Assembly: GCF_003597395.2 (NCBI RefSeq)
Contig: NC_133773.1
Location: 65,001,050 to 65,065,049 of the forward strand
Source: Chelonoidis abingdonii
Lineage: Eukaryota; Chordata; Testudines; Testudinidae
Length of the DNA: 64,000 nt
Reading direction: 5' to 3'
The first letter of the stretch is position 1; each line of letters opens with the position of its first letter. Under the pieces are notes generated by a model. The model was not told the origin of the DNA. It ran no database searches and saw only the letters and a list, made by a program, of their open reading frames with translations. This document shows, piece by piece, positions 36,571-48,569 of the stretch. The translations under genes and the position numbers were made by a program.

Positions 36571-38700
36571 GGTAGCAATGGTGGGTAATTTTAGCAAAAC
36601 TTTCTTAGCACAGGAAAGACCAAAGTGAGCAGATTTTCAAAATGCACATGCACCTTTTTTAACTGCAAATTCCTACCTTAGTACATGCAAAGCATTGTGT
36701 GCAAATTGGGTAAATGTGTACACAATTGAGAACTGGGTGCAGAATTACCTTAGATGTAGCTGTTAATGCTCATTTGCTTGTATAAATGTGTGTTTTTGCT
36801 GGTGCACCATTTTGAAATTTTGGTTCAAAGTGTATGTTAAAAAGGAAATTGTTTATTTTACTAAGGATGGATATTATGGGAAAACTCTGAACATAAATGA
36901 TAACTGAATAGCTTTTAGATGGAAAATACCAGGCAGCTAAAGAAACAGTTGTAATGATTTTGGGCTTGATTCTTCTTACAATGATTATGGGAGTTTTGCC
37001 TGCCTGAGGACTGAAAGATTACACTCGTATTTCAGTAAATTATTGCCGATTACATGTAGTGTGAATTTAACATAACTAGCATATCATTAGCACTAGTGTT
37101 TTTAAAGACACATACTTTACCTTGCAAATACATAGTACTTATCATGTAATCAACTGTTTAATTATTACCATGCAAACAAAGAGCACTAGGATGATGGCCA
37201 TGCCCTCAAAATTGTTTTTTCAAAGCTGAGAAAAAAGGGGGTTTGCAGAGCATAGTAAAGTCTAGGAACAATAGGATGGAATTTCAGAATTTCTGATCCA
37301 TGGTCCTTTTCAATAGCATATTCTGGGCCATATCCTGTCATTGATTTTTATGTAGGGCTTCCAGTAAGAGAGTCCTGCATGGATATAGACATTCAGAATA
37401 TGTCTTTATTACCATTGAGGTTTTTTTACAATAATAATCACAGACATGATTTGGTTAGAATTGTTTCTCTTTATTTTTGTTCCCAGTTTAATAAATCAGC
37501 TTTATAGAAATTTGGTTTCTAAAATCTCAGAATTTTTTTCTGACTTGATACAGTTCTCATGCCTTAGTTTAGATTTGTATTTACACTATGGTAGGTTGGG
37601 TGATTGACGTAGTTTTTTTATACATTATATAGTGCAGATACATTAGCAAAATATCTGAGCTGCGGTTTCACTGGATTTATGGGCTTCCTATGCTCAAATA
37701 TACTCAGATTTCTACCAAGTTATTAAGCACATCTCCAAAGGTTATTTATATCCTAGTATAATGTATTGCTAGGAAACAGTACAGTAATAAATTGGAAAGT
37801 TTAAAGTGTAGACTGAAGTTTGACTATGATGTCAGCATCAGCAATTTTATTATATTTTCTCAGTTTCGAAAATCACTGAATTAATCAAGTAGTGAACTCT
37901 AAATTGCTTGATCTATTTTTCTTGAGACCTCTTTTCTTTTCTTGAGCAGGAGATGCAAAACAAAGACCCATAAGAGCCCACCTGTTGCAGTTAAAGCATC
38001 AGATTACTATTTAAAACCTGTACTTTTTCTCACCCATTTTACTGTAGTGTCAGTTTGATTGTTTCATGTCTATTCGCCAGTTTGCTAAATGCTTGTATTT
38101 TCAAAAATAGTTATGTTTATTATTTAGTTTATGAGAATTGACTTGGCCAAAGCCTATTTCAAGTAGCGCTGCCCGTTTCTCAGCATAGAATAATTCCTTC
38201 TAATTACTGTATATCCACAGTAATATAAGTCATTGTTTTGTGGATATCAGTCTTTGTCTGAATGTCTCATGAAAATAAGCAATTTTCAGCCATTCAATTT
38301 TTAAAGTACATTTCTAGTTTATCTGAAACGCTGTTGCATTGGTGTTGTTTGATTCCCTTGTCTGTGTTTTCATGTGTCATACACAGGACCTTAAATGAGA
38401 TAGCATGAAAAGTTTATTTGTTCTATGGCTCACTGTGATCTGAGCAGTTTCATTTCAGGATATTCACATCTCTGAAGATTGGGGCACTAATTCTCCATAA
38501 AGTAATCTCAAGTCTGGATTCCTGATTTCAGCAAAATCCACCAGATCTAGTGACGCTTACAGTCTCACCCAGCAGAACTTTACAGTGAATTAATTTCCTG
38601 CTTGATTAGCATGCAGAGCAGCAGTACAGGATAACCTGAAGTACTTCTCTGTATTATAATGCATCATTTACATAAAACTGATAACTTGTGTTCCTTTTAG

Positions 38701-38997
<297 letters not shown>

Positions 38998-39287
38998 TAA
39001 TTTTTTTCCCCTAGGTTCTTTTAAAAGGTTTGTATGAAAATGTTATGCACATCTGTACTATATCACAAAAGTAGGGCATTCCTTGTTTATATGGGACTTC
39101 CGCCATTTCTTTACCTAAAAAAACTTAACAATCTTGTTTAAATTAAATTTAAAGTGAAACGTGACTAAAAGAAGATTTACCTATATAGTATTCCACAGCA
39201 TGGAAATAAGCAAGACCTGAGAGTACAAAACAGCTTATTCCATTCATTTGAGTAGCGCAACATCAAAATATATTTGTTGTTATTTGT

Positions 39288-39345
39288 ATTACAGTAGTAC
39301 CTCAGAGGCCTCATCCAGGCTGAACCTTTAATTCCATACTATATT
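39288..39345 (-). repeat. Short dispersed amniote repeat, antisense fragment
   Basis: ATTACAGTAGTACCTCAGAG and GCCTCATCCAGGCTGAACC are the reverse of the CTAGGTGCTA...GGCCC pattern of the repeat also seen at 28220-28375. Confidence 0.4.
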
Positions 39346-39951
39346 TTTGTTTCAGAACGTACGATACAATTTTTATTACTGTGTCAGCCCTGCAAAAGTC
39401 GGCCTCCCAACAACCTTAAAATCCCAGCTTGTAGGGTGGACACCCCAGAAAATCAAACAAACAGGATACGAGTTTTGCTCAGATGAGGAATGTGTGTGCT
39501 GTGTTGTGTCTGTGCTCTCTTTGACATGGCTGTGCTTGTGAGGTGGCAGTGGATTTAAAGAACTACTTTTTGAAGAAGCCATTGTCTTGTTATCTTAATT
39601 CTTTAAATTAAGGCTCTCAAATAAGAATGTAATTGAATTTAGTATTAATATCCTACTGGAGGAGAAGGGGCACATTCTGGCTCCCAAAACAGACACTTGA
39701 GTAACTCATGAGAAAGCCATACAAAGCCATTTGTATATGAAGATTGTTTCTCTCTGATCCTGGCAGTAGAAAAATCATGGGGAGGGATTTTTCCTCAAGG
39801 CTTTCATGAATGACATGGCACAATAGCAAAACTGTGTGAGCTCATTCAGGATAGTATGAGTTTTCTCTGGATATGTGCCTGCACCTCCATGTATCATTTG
39901 TAGGTCTATAGTCAGCCATACATACTACCAGCTTGCTAATAGCCTGTGATT

Positions 39952-40515
39952 AGGGGCAGCATCTCTTCCTGGTTAGGGCACTGAGGTGGGCCTTAGCCCT
40001 GCCTTGCCACTAGGCCATGCCCCTCTCAATGGCCTTTCCTCTTGTTCCTCTTCCCCCACCCCAAAGCCCTTCCTTCTAGTCTGGCTGGAAGCCAGAACCA
40101 GGCAGTGTGCAGCACTGGCTGCTTGCAGCCAGTAAAAGCCAAACAGGTAGGAAGGACCTGGCTCCAGGGCTGGCAAAGCCACTGGGGAGCAGTGACTGCA
40201 GAACGGGGCCCCGGAGCTGGAATAGGCCAGTGCAGGCCGCTGTGGGAATCCCCTGATCCTCCACCTGCCCTAGTGGGAGGGGACACAGGCTGGGGACTGC
40301 TCTCAGGCACCCCAGCCCCTCCACCTGGGCTTACTTTTCTGCTCCTACTAGAGCTGGACACCCTACCAGCAGCCGCCATGCCCTCCGCTCTGCATTCAGA
40401 GTTCAGTGGTCGCAGAGTGGCAGCTGCTACGGGATGGCTATGCAGGGGTGGGAGAGTTAAGGCAAATTTTGGGGTAGCTATAGCCCCCACAAACTCCCCT
40501 CCCCCCAGTGCCACC
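39952..40515. repeat. GC-rich block of repeat character, unclassified
   Basis: G+C rises sharply from the AT-rich flanks. Open frames run on both strands (for example 40042-40620 on + and 40026-40532 on -), as happens in GC-rich non-coding DNA with few stops. Words such as CCCCTCTCAATGGCC, CAGCAGCCGCCATGCCC and GGTAGCTATAGCCCCCACA look like a GC-rich transposon interior. I found no inverted ends and no domain, so a gene is not claimed. Confidence 0.4.
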
Positions 40516-41299
40516 GCCGTCTGTGATAACACATTTTATCACATACTGGTAGGGACAGGTTTGAAGAGTTACTTGGCAATTTTCAAATTATTTAGTTTTT
40601 ATTTGTTTCTGTACCAGTAAATGTTTTTATCTTAATGTCACAGTTCATATTTCTTTCTCTCCAAAGGCTATAAACAGTATAATTGCCCACAGTTATAAGG
40701 TACCACATAGCCCTTTCTAAGGAAGCACATACTATTCTTAAGATGAAAACTTTACAGAGAAAACATATTAAAAACAATAAAAGAATGTACACACATGCCA
40801 GTAAGCTTATACACCCATCTTCAGCAAGGGCTTTGGTAGGATTCAGTCCTTCAAACCACACCAAGGGGTTTTTCTGTGGTCACAAGTTCATAACAACTGT
40901 TAGCTTAGAACGAGCTGTGAATCTGTGAGTCACTCCTTTATAGAGTTTGGGCCTTTGATTTAGGAGCAGGTAATCAGCAGACATTTGCGCTCTCCTCACC
41001 CTTTAGCTTCAGATGGTTGGGTTTTTACATGACCAGCAGCAAGGGACAGGAATTCGCATTCACTCCCCTCTAGATATTTCCCAGGAAATCCACTTTACAT
41101 GTATTGTTTCAAAAAGCTCATTCTTGTCTCCCTCATTGTTCAATATAGTTCTGTGATCATCAAGGCCCACAATAATACATAGCCTTTGTGTTTAATAGGA
41201 CTCCAAAGATACTTAAATGTAATTCAATAAGATCTCTCAAAGATATTGGAGGAAATTGCCATGTCTGTCATCCTTACAAGCAGCAGGTTTGATTATACT

Positions 41300-41520
41300 G
41301 ACAGAGGGGCAGCAGGTCTATTGGTTAGTTATGGGAGTCAGAAGGTGTACATTCTGTTCCTTATTCTACCACTGATTAGCGTGCAACCTTTTGCAAGTAA
41401 ATCAGACATTTTTTTACCTTGGTTTCCCTGTCAGTAAAATGGCGATAATAATTATTATACACCTTTGTAAAGCACTTTGGGACCCAGGATGAAAGGTGAA
41501 AGGTATTTTTTATTATTATG
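41300..41520 (+). repeat. MIR SINE
   Basis: All parts appear in order: GGAGTCAGAAGGTGTACATT, TTCTACCACTGATTAGCGTG, CAACCTTTTGCAAGTAAATC, TTGGTTTCCCTGTCAGTAAA, ATGGCGATAATAATTATTAT and TTTGTAAAGCACTTTGGGAC, ending ATTTTTTATTATTA. It is the best-preserved MIR copy in the window. Confidence 0.8.
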
Positions 41521-41639
41521 GATTGCAGATTTTGCTTTCCAAAAATCCACCAAGAAGAGTTTTCAGTATGGTGCTACTTCATCTTCATCTGCAATAAAAT
41601 GCGCCAGTTTATTATTTGCGTTAGAGAGGAGGGAAAATG

Positions 41640-41735
41640 ATAGCGCCCAGTGCTGCATAGAACACACAGGAGACACAGTCCTTAACTCAGAAGCTTATAG
41701 TCTAAGTAGACAGACAATACAAATTCTGACATATG
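41640..41735 (-). repeat. Short dispersed amniote repeat
   Basis: CCAGTGCTGCATAGAACACA, GGAGACACAGTCCTTAACTC and AGAAGCTTATAGTCTAAGTA match the antisense form of the repeat seen in sense at 62740-62800 (GTAAGCTGTTTGAAG, GGGACTTTG). Confidence 0.5.
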
Positions 41736-42169
41736 TACCCAGGTAACCCAGATAATGGAGTAAATCACAAAGCAGTGCAGTATTTTCACTCTTGTGAATT
41801 ATTGCTGCAGCTAGAGTTAACTGAAAAATGGAAAAGACAGTTCTTTTTTTGAGTGCTTGCACATGACCACTCTGTTGTAGGTATGTGTGTTGTTGTAATT
41901 TTGACCCTGAGTGGTATCCGTTGGGTTGACTCTGGTGCCCTCTGATACTGCGCACTACCATAAAAGGCCCAGCTGACCCATGCTCCTCAGTTCCTTCTTA
42001 TCGCCTGTGATGATCACTGGAACTGCTTTCTGTGCTAGAGCAAGCTGTTCTCAGTGGATTTTGTTTCCTTCATTTTTTCTGAATATTTGTATAATTATAA
42101 ATAGTTGATAGTTAGTTAGTTAGTCTAGTTGATACCTCTTCGTTTGTTAGCAGATTTCATCTGGTCCCA

Positions 42170-42360
42170 AGGCTGAGGCATTGCCAGTCACCAGACTTTA
42201 AGCCCCGTGCCTCATGCAACAAGGCTATGCCTTTGGGTGATCCATAATCTAGCTGTTTAAAGTGTGTGGGTGAGGCTCACATCAGAGATTGCTGTCAGAT
42301 CTGCTGTGATTTCAGACCTCCTGTGAAGAAGGGCAAGGAGTCTAGGCTAAAATTCCTATT
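42170..42360 (+). pseudogene. DIRS gag-like Cys/His segment
   Basis: The + frame reads LGEAHIRDCCQICCDFRPPV and KKGKESRLKFLLMEAAV, a Cys-rich block followed by a basic helix. I recognise this as the gag-like ORF of vertebrate DIRS elements. Upstream, AAGCCCCGTGCCTCATGCAA encodes more of the same Cys-rich region out of frame. It is non-functional. Confidence 0.65.
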
Positions 42361-42754
42361 AATGGAAGCAGCAGTCAGACCTTCCTCCAAGTTGAGCTGG
42401 TCGGACTTGACACCGAGTAGCTCGGTGTCAGTGCAGAACACTCCAATCTCAGCACCACTCACCATCCCAGTGCTGAGAAAAAACCATAAGAAACAGGGGA
42501 CATTCCCAACTCAGAAGGCTGGGCATAGAGAGCAGAGCAGCGTGTGCCATAGGTCAGGCCACTCCTCTGCCTCAGCTTCACAGGTGGCACCATCAACTCT
42601 GGCCTGTATGTAGGCTCCAGTGAGTCCAGTCTCGAATGAGCCATTGGCAGCAGAAGGCCATCACAGCACAGGCGTTATTGCAGTGATGTTCATTCCAGAG
42701 GCATTCACTGCAGTCAGAGACCTAGTGGCACTCTCGGTACTGCCAGTGCCCAAG

Positions 42755-43157
42755 GCCGGTGCAAGGATGTTTCGCGCTCTAGGCGAAACTTCCACCTTGC
42801 GCCCTCTCCCACTCCCCCGCGGCAGCCCCCCCCTCTGCCCTGAGGCGCTCTCCCCTTGCGGCAGCCAATCAGTTTTAGGTGCTGCAAGCCTGGGAGGCGG
42901 GAGAAGTGAAGCAGCCATGGCATGCTCGGGGAGGAGGCAGGGCAGGGGTGAGCTGGGGAGGGAAGTTCCCCTGCGTGCCACCCCGCCCCTTACTTGCTGC
43001 AGGCTACCCTCCCTGTGCTCCCCTACCCCAGCTCCCTAAATGCCGGCGGCGACCAGGATGGCCAAAGATCCGGCCGCCACGGTCACTGCTGAAGAAAATG
43101 GCACCCCCGAAATCCTAGCACCCTGGCGACCGCCTAAGTCACCTAAATGGTTGCACC
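42755..43157. mobile_element. Non-autonomous TIR element inserted in the DIRS remnant
   Basis: The left end reads GCCGGTGCAAGGATGTTTCG and the right end AAATGGTTGCACCAGC, giving inverse ends GCCGGTGCAA/TTGCACCAGC. The interior is very G+C-rich (for example CGCGGCAGCCC) and contrasts with both the DIRS sequence and the intron. The sequence CGCCTAAGTCACCTAAATGG precedes the right end. It is non-coding, although open frames occur because stops are rare. Confidence 0.7.
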
Positions 43158-43984
43158 AGCAGTACAAGTGTGCAGGTGGGTAGGAGAGAGCACATAGCCC
43201 CTAGCTGCCATCTAGTTTCAGGTCCTGCAGTACCCTCCAGAGGGAGCCTGTCCTTGCTGGCACCTGTGCAAGCTTACCCACCCCGGCACTGATCTCCAGC
43301 ATCAGTGGGAACCACACCTCCGTGGTCCCCAGAGGAAGGCTCGTTGTCAGAGTCAAAGGTCAAATCGTAGTCCTCTCACCGAAGACTTCCCTACTCTGCC
43401 TGGACCCTGGCACAAGGATGTCTCAGAGTGTTTGGCCCAGTCATCACTGATCTATGCCTGTGCAGTGGTGTTTTTGGAACCTGTGGGGATTCCCCCCGGT
43501 GACAGGGCCCCAATCAAGACACTCCTTCTCAGTGACCTCTGAGAGAAGGACACCTCCATCCCATTAGGCAGTACCTGACCCAGACTCCAATACTGACCTT
43601 TCTGATCTGGATTTCTGGGATCCTGTCAGCACAGAAAGAGAAGAGGTGGGCTCCTTCCTGGTGCAGGCATCCTCATCCTCCTTCCCAGACAAGGCAGTGT
43701 CAGGACTGGGCATGTAGCCTCCTCAGGATGCCTTCAAGGCCCACCAGGAATTGCTGAAAAGGGTGGCCTCAAACTTAGGCTTGCAAGCAAAAGTAGTAAA
43801 AGAATCCTCCCATGGCTTCATCAACATAGTGGCTGCTGCGAGCTTGTCAAAAGTGGTCCTTCCTCTCAATGAAGCGATTATGAAACCAGTGAAAGCCCTA
43901 TGGCAAACTCTCTCCTCCCTTTCCCCAGCCTCCAAAAGAACTGAAAGGAAATACTTTGTGCCCGCCCAGCATTATGAGTTCCTA

Positions 43985-44013
43985 TACTCTCATCACACAC
44001 ACACACCCCCCCG
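43985..44013. repeat. Short CA run followed by C tract
   Basis: TCACACACACACACCCCCCC, inside the DIRS remnant. Confidence 0.7.
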
Positions 44014-44589
44014 GTGGTCTCTGTAGCCAATGAAACGGAAAGGCAGGGTCTGCAAGGAGCGACACCTAAAGCAAAGGATTCCACAAAGCTGGACCTTTCA
44101 GTAGACACGTTTATTCTACTGGAGGATTACAGCTTCTGGTACCACCCAGCCGGCATTGTTGGGTAGATACATCTTCAACATGTGGGACTCCATGTTGAGC
44201 TTCGAAGACTCACTTCCGTGAGAGTCCAGACAGGAGTTCTCCTTGCTGGTGGTACAGTGGATTCGGCAGCCAAGTCCATGGCCTCTGTGGTGGCTGTACA
44301 TAGGAGCTTGTGACTAGAGTCCTTCAGACTTTAGAATGAGGTCCACCAGTCCCTTCAGGACCTTCCCTTTGAAGGGACATTGCTCTTTTCAGAGCAGACA
44401 GATGCAAAACTCCATGGGCTGGAGGACTCCTGAGCTGTTCTCAGTCTCTGGGTCTGTATACCACAATGACTTCGAGAAAGCATTACAGGCCTCAGCAACC
44501 CACCCATTTCTTCACCCTACTGTCCCACCAAGACCTGCATAGGAAACAAAACAAGGGTTTTAGATGCAGACAGCCACTCCCACCTACCT

Positions 44590-45725
44590 CAGTGTCTTTA
44601 TCTGCACCACCCAGGCAGGGTCTCCCTGGCTTCCATTGTCCCCTTCCTGGATCCTGGGGACTGGTATGCCATCCTTGATTTAAGAGATGTTTATTTCCAC
44701 ATCTCAATTTTCCAAGGCCACGGTAAGTTTCTTGGGTTTGTCATGAACCAAACCCACTGCCAATTCACAGTCCTCCTGTTCAGACTGTCAAATGCTCCGT
44801 GGATCTTTTGAAAGTACATTGAGGTAGTGGCAGCCTTTCTGAGAAGACAGAGGTTGCAAGTCTACCTATATCTGGACAACTGGCCAGTCAAAGGCCAATC
44901 CAAAGCTCAGGTAGAATCCAGCATCCACCTTATACGATCAGCGTTCCAGGTCCTGGGCCTGCTAATAAATGAGCAGAAGTCTATTCTGACTCTGATACAA
45001 AGGACAGAATTAATTGGAGCAGTGCTTGACTATACTCAGGCCAGGGCGATTTCAGATGACGGTGACACTAATAGTACACGTCAAGGACCACCCCATTATG
45101 ACAACTCATTTATGTCTCAGACTTTTAGGCCACATGGCCATATGGACATATATGGTGCAGCATACAAGGCTATGCTTCAGGCCAATTCATGCTTAGCTGA
45201 CTTCGGTGTACTCACCGAACTGCCACCATTTGTACTTGGTTCTCAGAATGCCTCCCCTGTCCTCACCTCCCTCGATTGGTGGTGGGACTCTTTGTGGGTT
45301 TGCACAGGCATTCCCTTTGCTAGGCCTAAACCTTCAATATCCTTATTCTCAAATTCCTCGGAACTCAGCTGGTGCCCCTTAGAACCAAGATCTGTGGTCC
45401 CTGGAAGAGCTTTCATTGCACATCAGCATCAGAGAGCTCAGGGCAGTTCACCTGGTGTGTCAAGCATTCCTGTCTCACATTTCATGCAAAAGCATGTTAG
45501 GGTTCACGGACAACACCACAGCCATGTTCTCCCTAAACAGGCAGGGAGGAGCTTGCTCCTCTCCACCGTGTCAGGAAGCAATTAACTTATGGGAGTTTGT
45601 ATAGCCCACTCAGTCCACACTGAGGCTTCTTACCTGCTGGGAAAACAGAACAAACTGGCAGATCTGCTCAGCAGGTCTTTCTGCAGTCACCACGAGTGGT
45701 CCCTTTGCCCGTAGATCATGAAGAT
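44590..45725 (+). pseudogene. DIRS reverse transcriptase / RNase H pseudogene
   Basis: RT motif A is visible as YAILDLRDVYFHI around 44667-44706, with its catalytic Asp kept. The next blocks read GKFLGFVMNQTHCQFTVL and FRLSNAPW. The active-site box reads YLDN at 44869-44880, so the second Asp of the usual YLDD box is replaced by Asn. RNase H follows in another frame at 45416-45604, with ELRAVHLVCQAFLSH and GFTDNTTAMFSLNRQGG. An open stretch of 252 codons (44827-45585) crosses from RT into a wrong frame. At least one frameshift and the catalytic change make it inactive. Confidence 0.8.
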
Positions 45726-46359
45726 CATCTTCCAGCAGTGGGGGACTCCACTGAAGTCAAAAGAGTAACTTTTAGTAGTAAGTACTAAGTCTGGTAGTAA
45801 GTGTCTGCAATAGGTTTGTTGGGCCCAGTGAGAGTAGTTTTTACCCCAGCAACCTGACACAGCTTTGTCAAGTTGCCTGAATCCTGATGTGCAACACTTA
45901 ATAACAGCTGCTACACTCTTCTGCTTCCCATGGTTTTGAAGGTTAACCAGAAAGTTAATAAGTCCAACACTTCCTACACCACCGGTGTGTATTTCAGATC
46001 AAGGACATGTGAAAGGATTTGTTGGGAAAGTTTCCTCATAATTTTGGGGGGTTCTCTGTTTCTGATGCTCTGCAGGATTCATCTTGAGGTAGGAAATGGC
46101 CAGACCATGTTGATAGTCTGACTCATTTTGTGTCTGATGATCATCTCTAATTATAGCAGTACTGTAGCATACTATAGTTAGTAAAAATTAGGCTTTCAGT
46201 TATAAGCCCCTGGAGTTTTATCTTACTGATTTCTGGCTCAAATTTGAAATGTAACGTCTTAGTTGGAAGGTTTTTTTTGTTGTGTATGAAAAATAATATA
46301 AATTTGTCCAATTGTTTTTCAAGAATAGAAATCCAAATTTATTTTCTGGTGCTTTCTCA

Positions 46360-46445
46360 CCAGAAGTCGTGGTCCCAGTGAAGCCAGTGGGACTTCTGTC
46401 ACTGACTTCAGTGGAACTAGGATTTCACCCACTGTGTTTTGTGAG
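46360..46445. repeat. Palindromic dispersed repeat
   Basis: GTCCCAGTGAAGCCAGTGGG and GACTTCAGTGGAACTAGGAT are near-inverse halves around ACTTCTGTCACT, ending GATTTCACCCACTG. It is the same class of old fold-back repeat as at 60490-60560. Confidence 0.45.
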
Positions 46446-46768
46446 GTGACTGTCACTTCAAAATAAGAGAAATGGAATGCAGTCTCAGAACCAGATTTGC
46501 TAATGCATTTAGGCCCCAGCTTCCATTGAAATTAATGGGAGTTAGGCACTTAAAACCTGTGTGAAATCTGACCCTAAATCAAAGTGGAGACGTCAGATTT
46601 TATCTGGGAACTGAAGGGGGGCAGGGAGGGAGGCTCATAAATTCCTTGTGTGGACAACTAGAACTAAGGTGAGCAACCTGTTGGCAGCAAGTGCAATAGA
46701 TTGGCATCTGCTATCTCCTGTTTTAATCATTTCATTAATTAAAAGATAACACTTTTTTATTTTACAAT

Positions 46769-47579
46769 TGTTGGGGAAAAGACCACCACCTCTTTAATGT
46801 GATCAGACAGCCGGAGGCTCCTTTATTGATATATCATATACACGTGTGCACACGCGGAGAGTCAGCATGTCCCCTAGCAAGGGTTAAGCTGCTCTCTCGT
46901 ACAGATTTTTGCCAATCCTTATAAAGCTTAAAACCGCAAATTATCATATCTTGCTTACACATTAATCATAACCTTATTTGGCTTATCACATTGTTTATAC
47001 TGCAAAACACAATTAATATTTTCCTTATAGGGCATAAAATATTTTTAAATTGCAAGCACTATCTTTCCATTTCCTTATAGATGTCCACTCGAATGTCATG
47101 TGGCCCTGACTGCTCAGTTACCCCTACTTGCGGTTACTTTGACAAGCTTCGCATGGCCCCTTGGGATCCTGTATCTGGAGTCCAGTTCCCCAATTCCGGC
47201 CAGATGGTTTGGCTTTTATGCTGACAAACACATTCAAACTTTTGATAAACAGGCTTTTAACTTTGTGCAGACAGACAAGTGATTAAGACAATTTAGCATA
47301 AGGTCAATAAAACCTTTGTTATAACTTGCTGAAGCTTAACAGGGAATTCCATAGAAGCCATTATCAAATATTATATAGTCTGGCAATATTGAGCCGGTTA
47401 CCTTGTGCTCCCTTCTTGGATTCACCTTATGCAAGCAGCACTGTCATGGTTTGTTGAAGCATACTTTATTTCCTTAATCTATGATTCTACCTTACGCCTA
47501 AGGCCTACATATATGGGCCTTACACAAGGCCTGTAAAACTTACGCTAGTTTGTTAACTAGGGGTGTGTTTTCCCTAACA
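46769..47579 (-). repeat. Probable solo LTR, antisense
   Basis: The block starts TGTTGGGGAAAAGACC and ends GTTTTCCCTAACA, so it has TG...CA edges with short inverted ends (TGTTGGGGAAAA/TTTTCCCTAACA). On the - strand it contains AATAAAGGAGCCTCCGGCTG, a polyadenylation signal followed by an R/U5-like region close to that end. No gag, pol or env sequence adjoins it. A clear flanking duplication was not found. The likely origin is an endogenous-retrovirus or LTR-retrotransposon insertion reduced by recombination. Confidence 0.55.
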
Positions 47580-48569
47580 CTATGGAGATGAGGATCATGT
47601 AATAGACATTAATAATATTAACTAGAGACATAGGGCATGCAAACTTCCCCACGTTTGCCAGTGTACAGTACCTGAATTCTGAGCACTAAACACAATCCTG
47701 GACCTCTGCTGTGAAGATGCTATCAGTTATGTGATGGTTTTATACTACAGAGGCCTTGGATAGGAACACTAAACTTGATTAGACTTGTTATTCAAGGTAG
47801 GATCTGAACTTAAATTTCCGAAGTTCAGAGGTCTATTCATGCTTAGCAGTTTCCTTAGACCACAAGAAGTCCTCTGCTTCATTGACACTATTCCCAAAGT
47901 AAAGAAGTATTCAGTGTGAGAAAGAGTGACAGAATCTAGTCCTACACAAGAGTATCCCTAAATTGTAGTCAGTTTCTGAAGTGGCCTAAGCACTTGGGTT
48001 GTCTTGAGAATGAATTGTTTTGAAGATCTCTTGATATTTGTTTGAATATTAGCTCCTGAATATCATATATTAAAATGAGTAATCATACTAGTTCTCATAT
48101 ATAAAAACTAGTTACTAGTGCTTTATCTTTGAAATGTGCATGCTATCTGGATATAAGGAATGCATAGTGACTGGACTGGGTTTTCAGTTTTTTTTTTCTG
48201 ATAACAACACTAAGGCAGCAAACAGTGGTGTTTTCATGGAGTTCTCTCTCCCTCACAATCTGGGAAAGTTTAATATTTGGTTTTGAATATTAACTAAACC
48301 ATAAAGTTTTGGTCTCAATCCTTGGGTACAGCAGTGGGTGGAGAGAACAAAGGTAGTTGTATATTATCTTCACATTCCTCTGTTCCTGAGCTCCTCATAC
48401 AAAGGATCGGAGGGGTAGCCGTGTTAGTCTGGATCTGTAAAAGCAGCAGAGAATCCTGTGGCACTTTATAGACTAACAGACATTTTGGAGCATGAGTTTT
48501 CATGGGTGAATACCCACTTCGTCAGATGCATGTAGTGAAAATTTCCAGGGGCAGGTACATATATGCTAG

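Larger units (their letters stand above)
41845..45775 (+). mobile_element. DIRS-type retrotransposon remnant
   Basis: A long decayed coding element on the + strand. It begins near GAGTGCTTGCACATGACCAC. A gag-like Cys/His segment is at about 42160-42360, a second gag-like block at about 43720-44020, and RT plus RNase H at about 44590-45720. The mixture of a YLDN-type RT box and an RNase H with TDNTTAM is characteristic of DIRS elements. The tyrosine-recombinase part that should follow is missing, and the copy stops near 45775. Frameshifts and stops occur throughout. A TIR element (42755-43157) interrupts it. DIRS elements are known from turtles, amphibians and fish but are absent from mammals and birds as far as I know. 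Confidence 0.8.

Noticed and set aside
39347..39541. Candidate exon 13 of GRIA2 (open frame after an AG, with several Cys)
   Set aside because: The translation shares nothing with the S2 lobe or the flip/flop region; no RSKIAVFDKM or WWYDKGECG-like block is present.
40026..40620. 168- and 192-codon open frames on opposite strands
   Set aside because: They overlap each other in a GC-rich block where stop codons are rare. No signal peptide, domain or splice structure is seen.
42620..43118. Pro/Ala/Gly-rich open frames as a possible protein
   Set aside because: They fall in the GC-rich TIR element inserted in the DIRS remnant.
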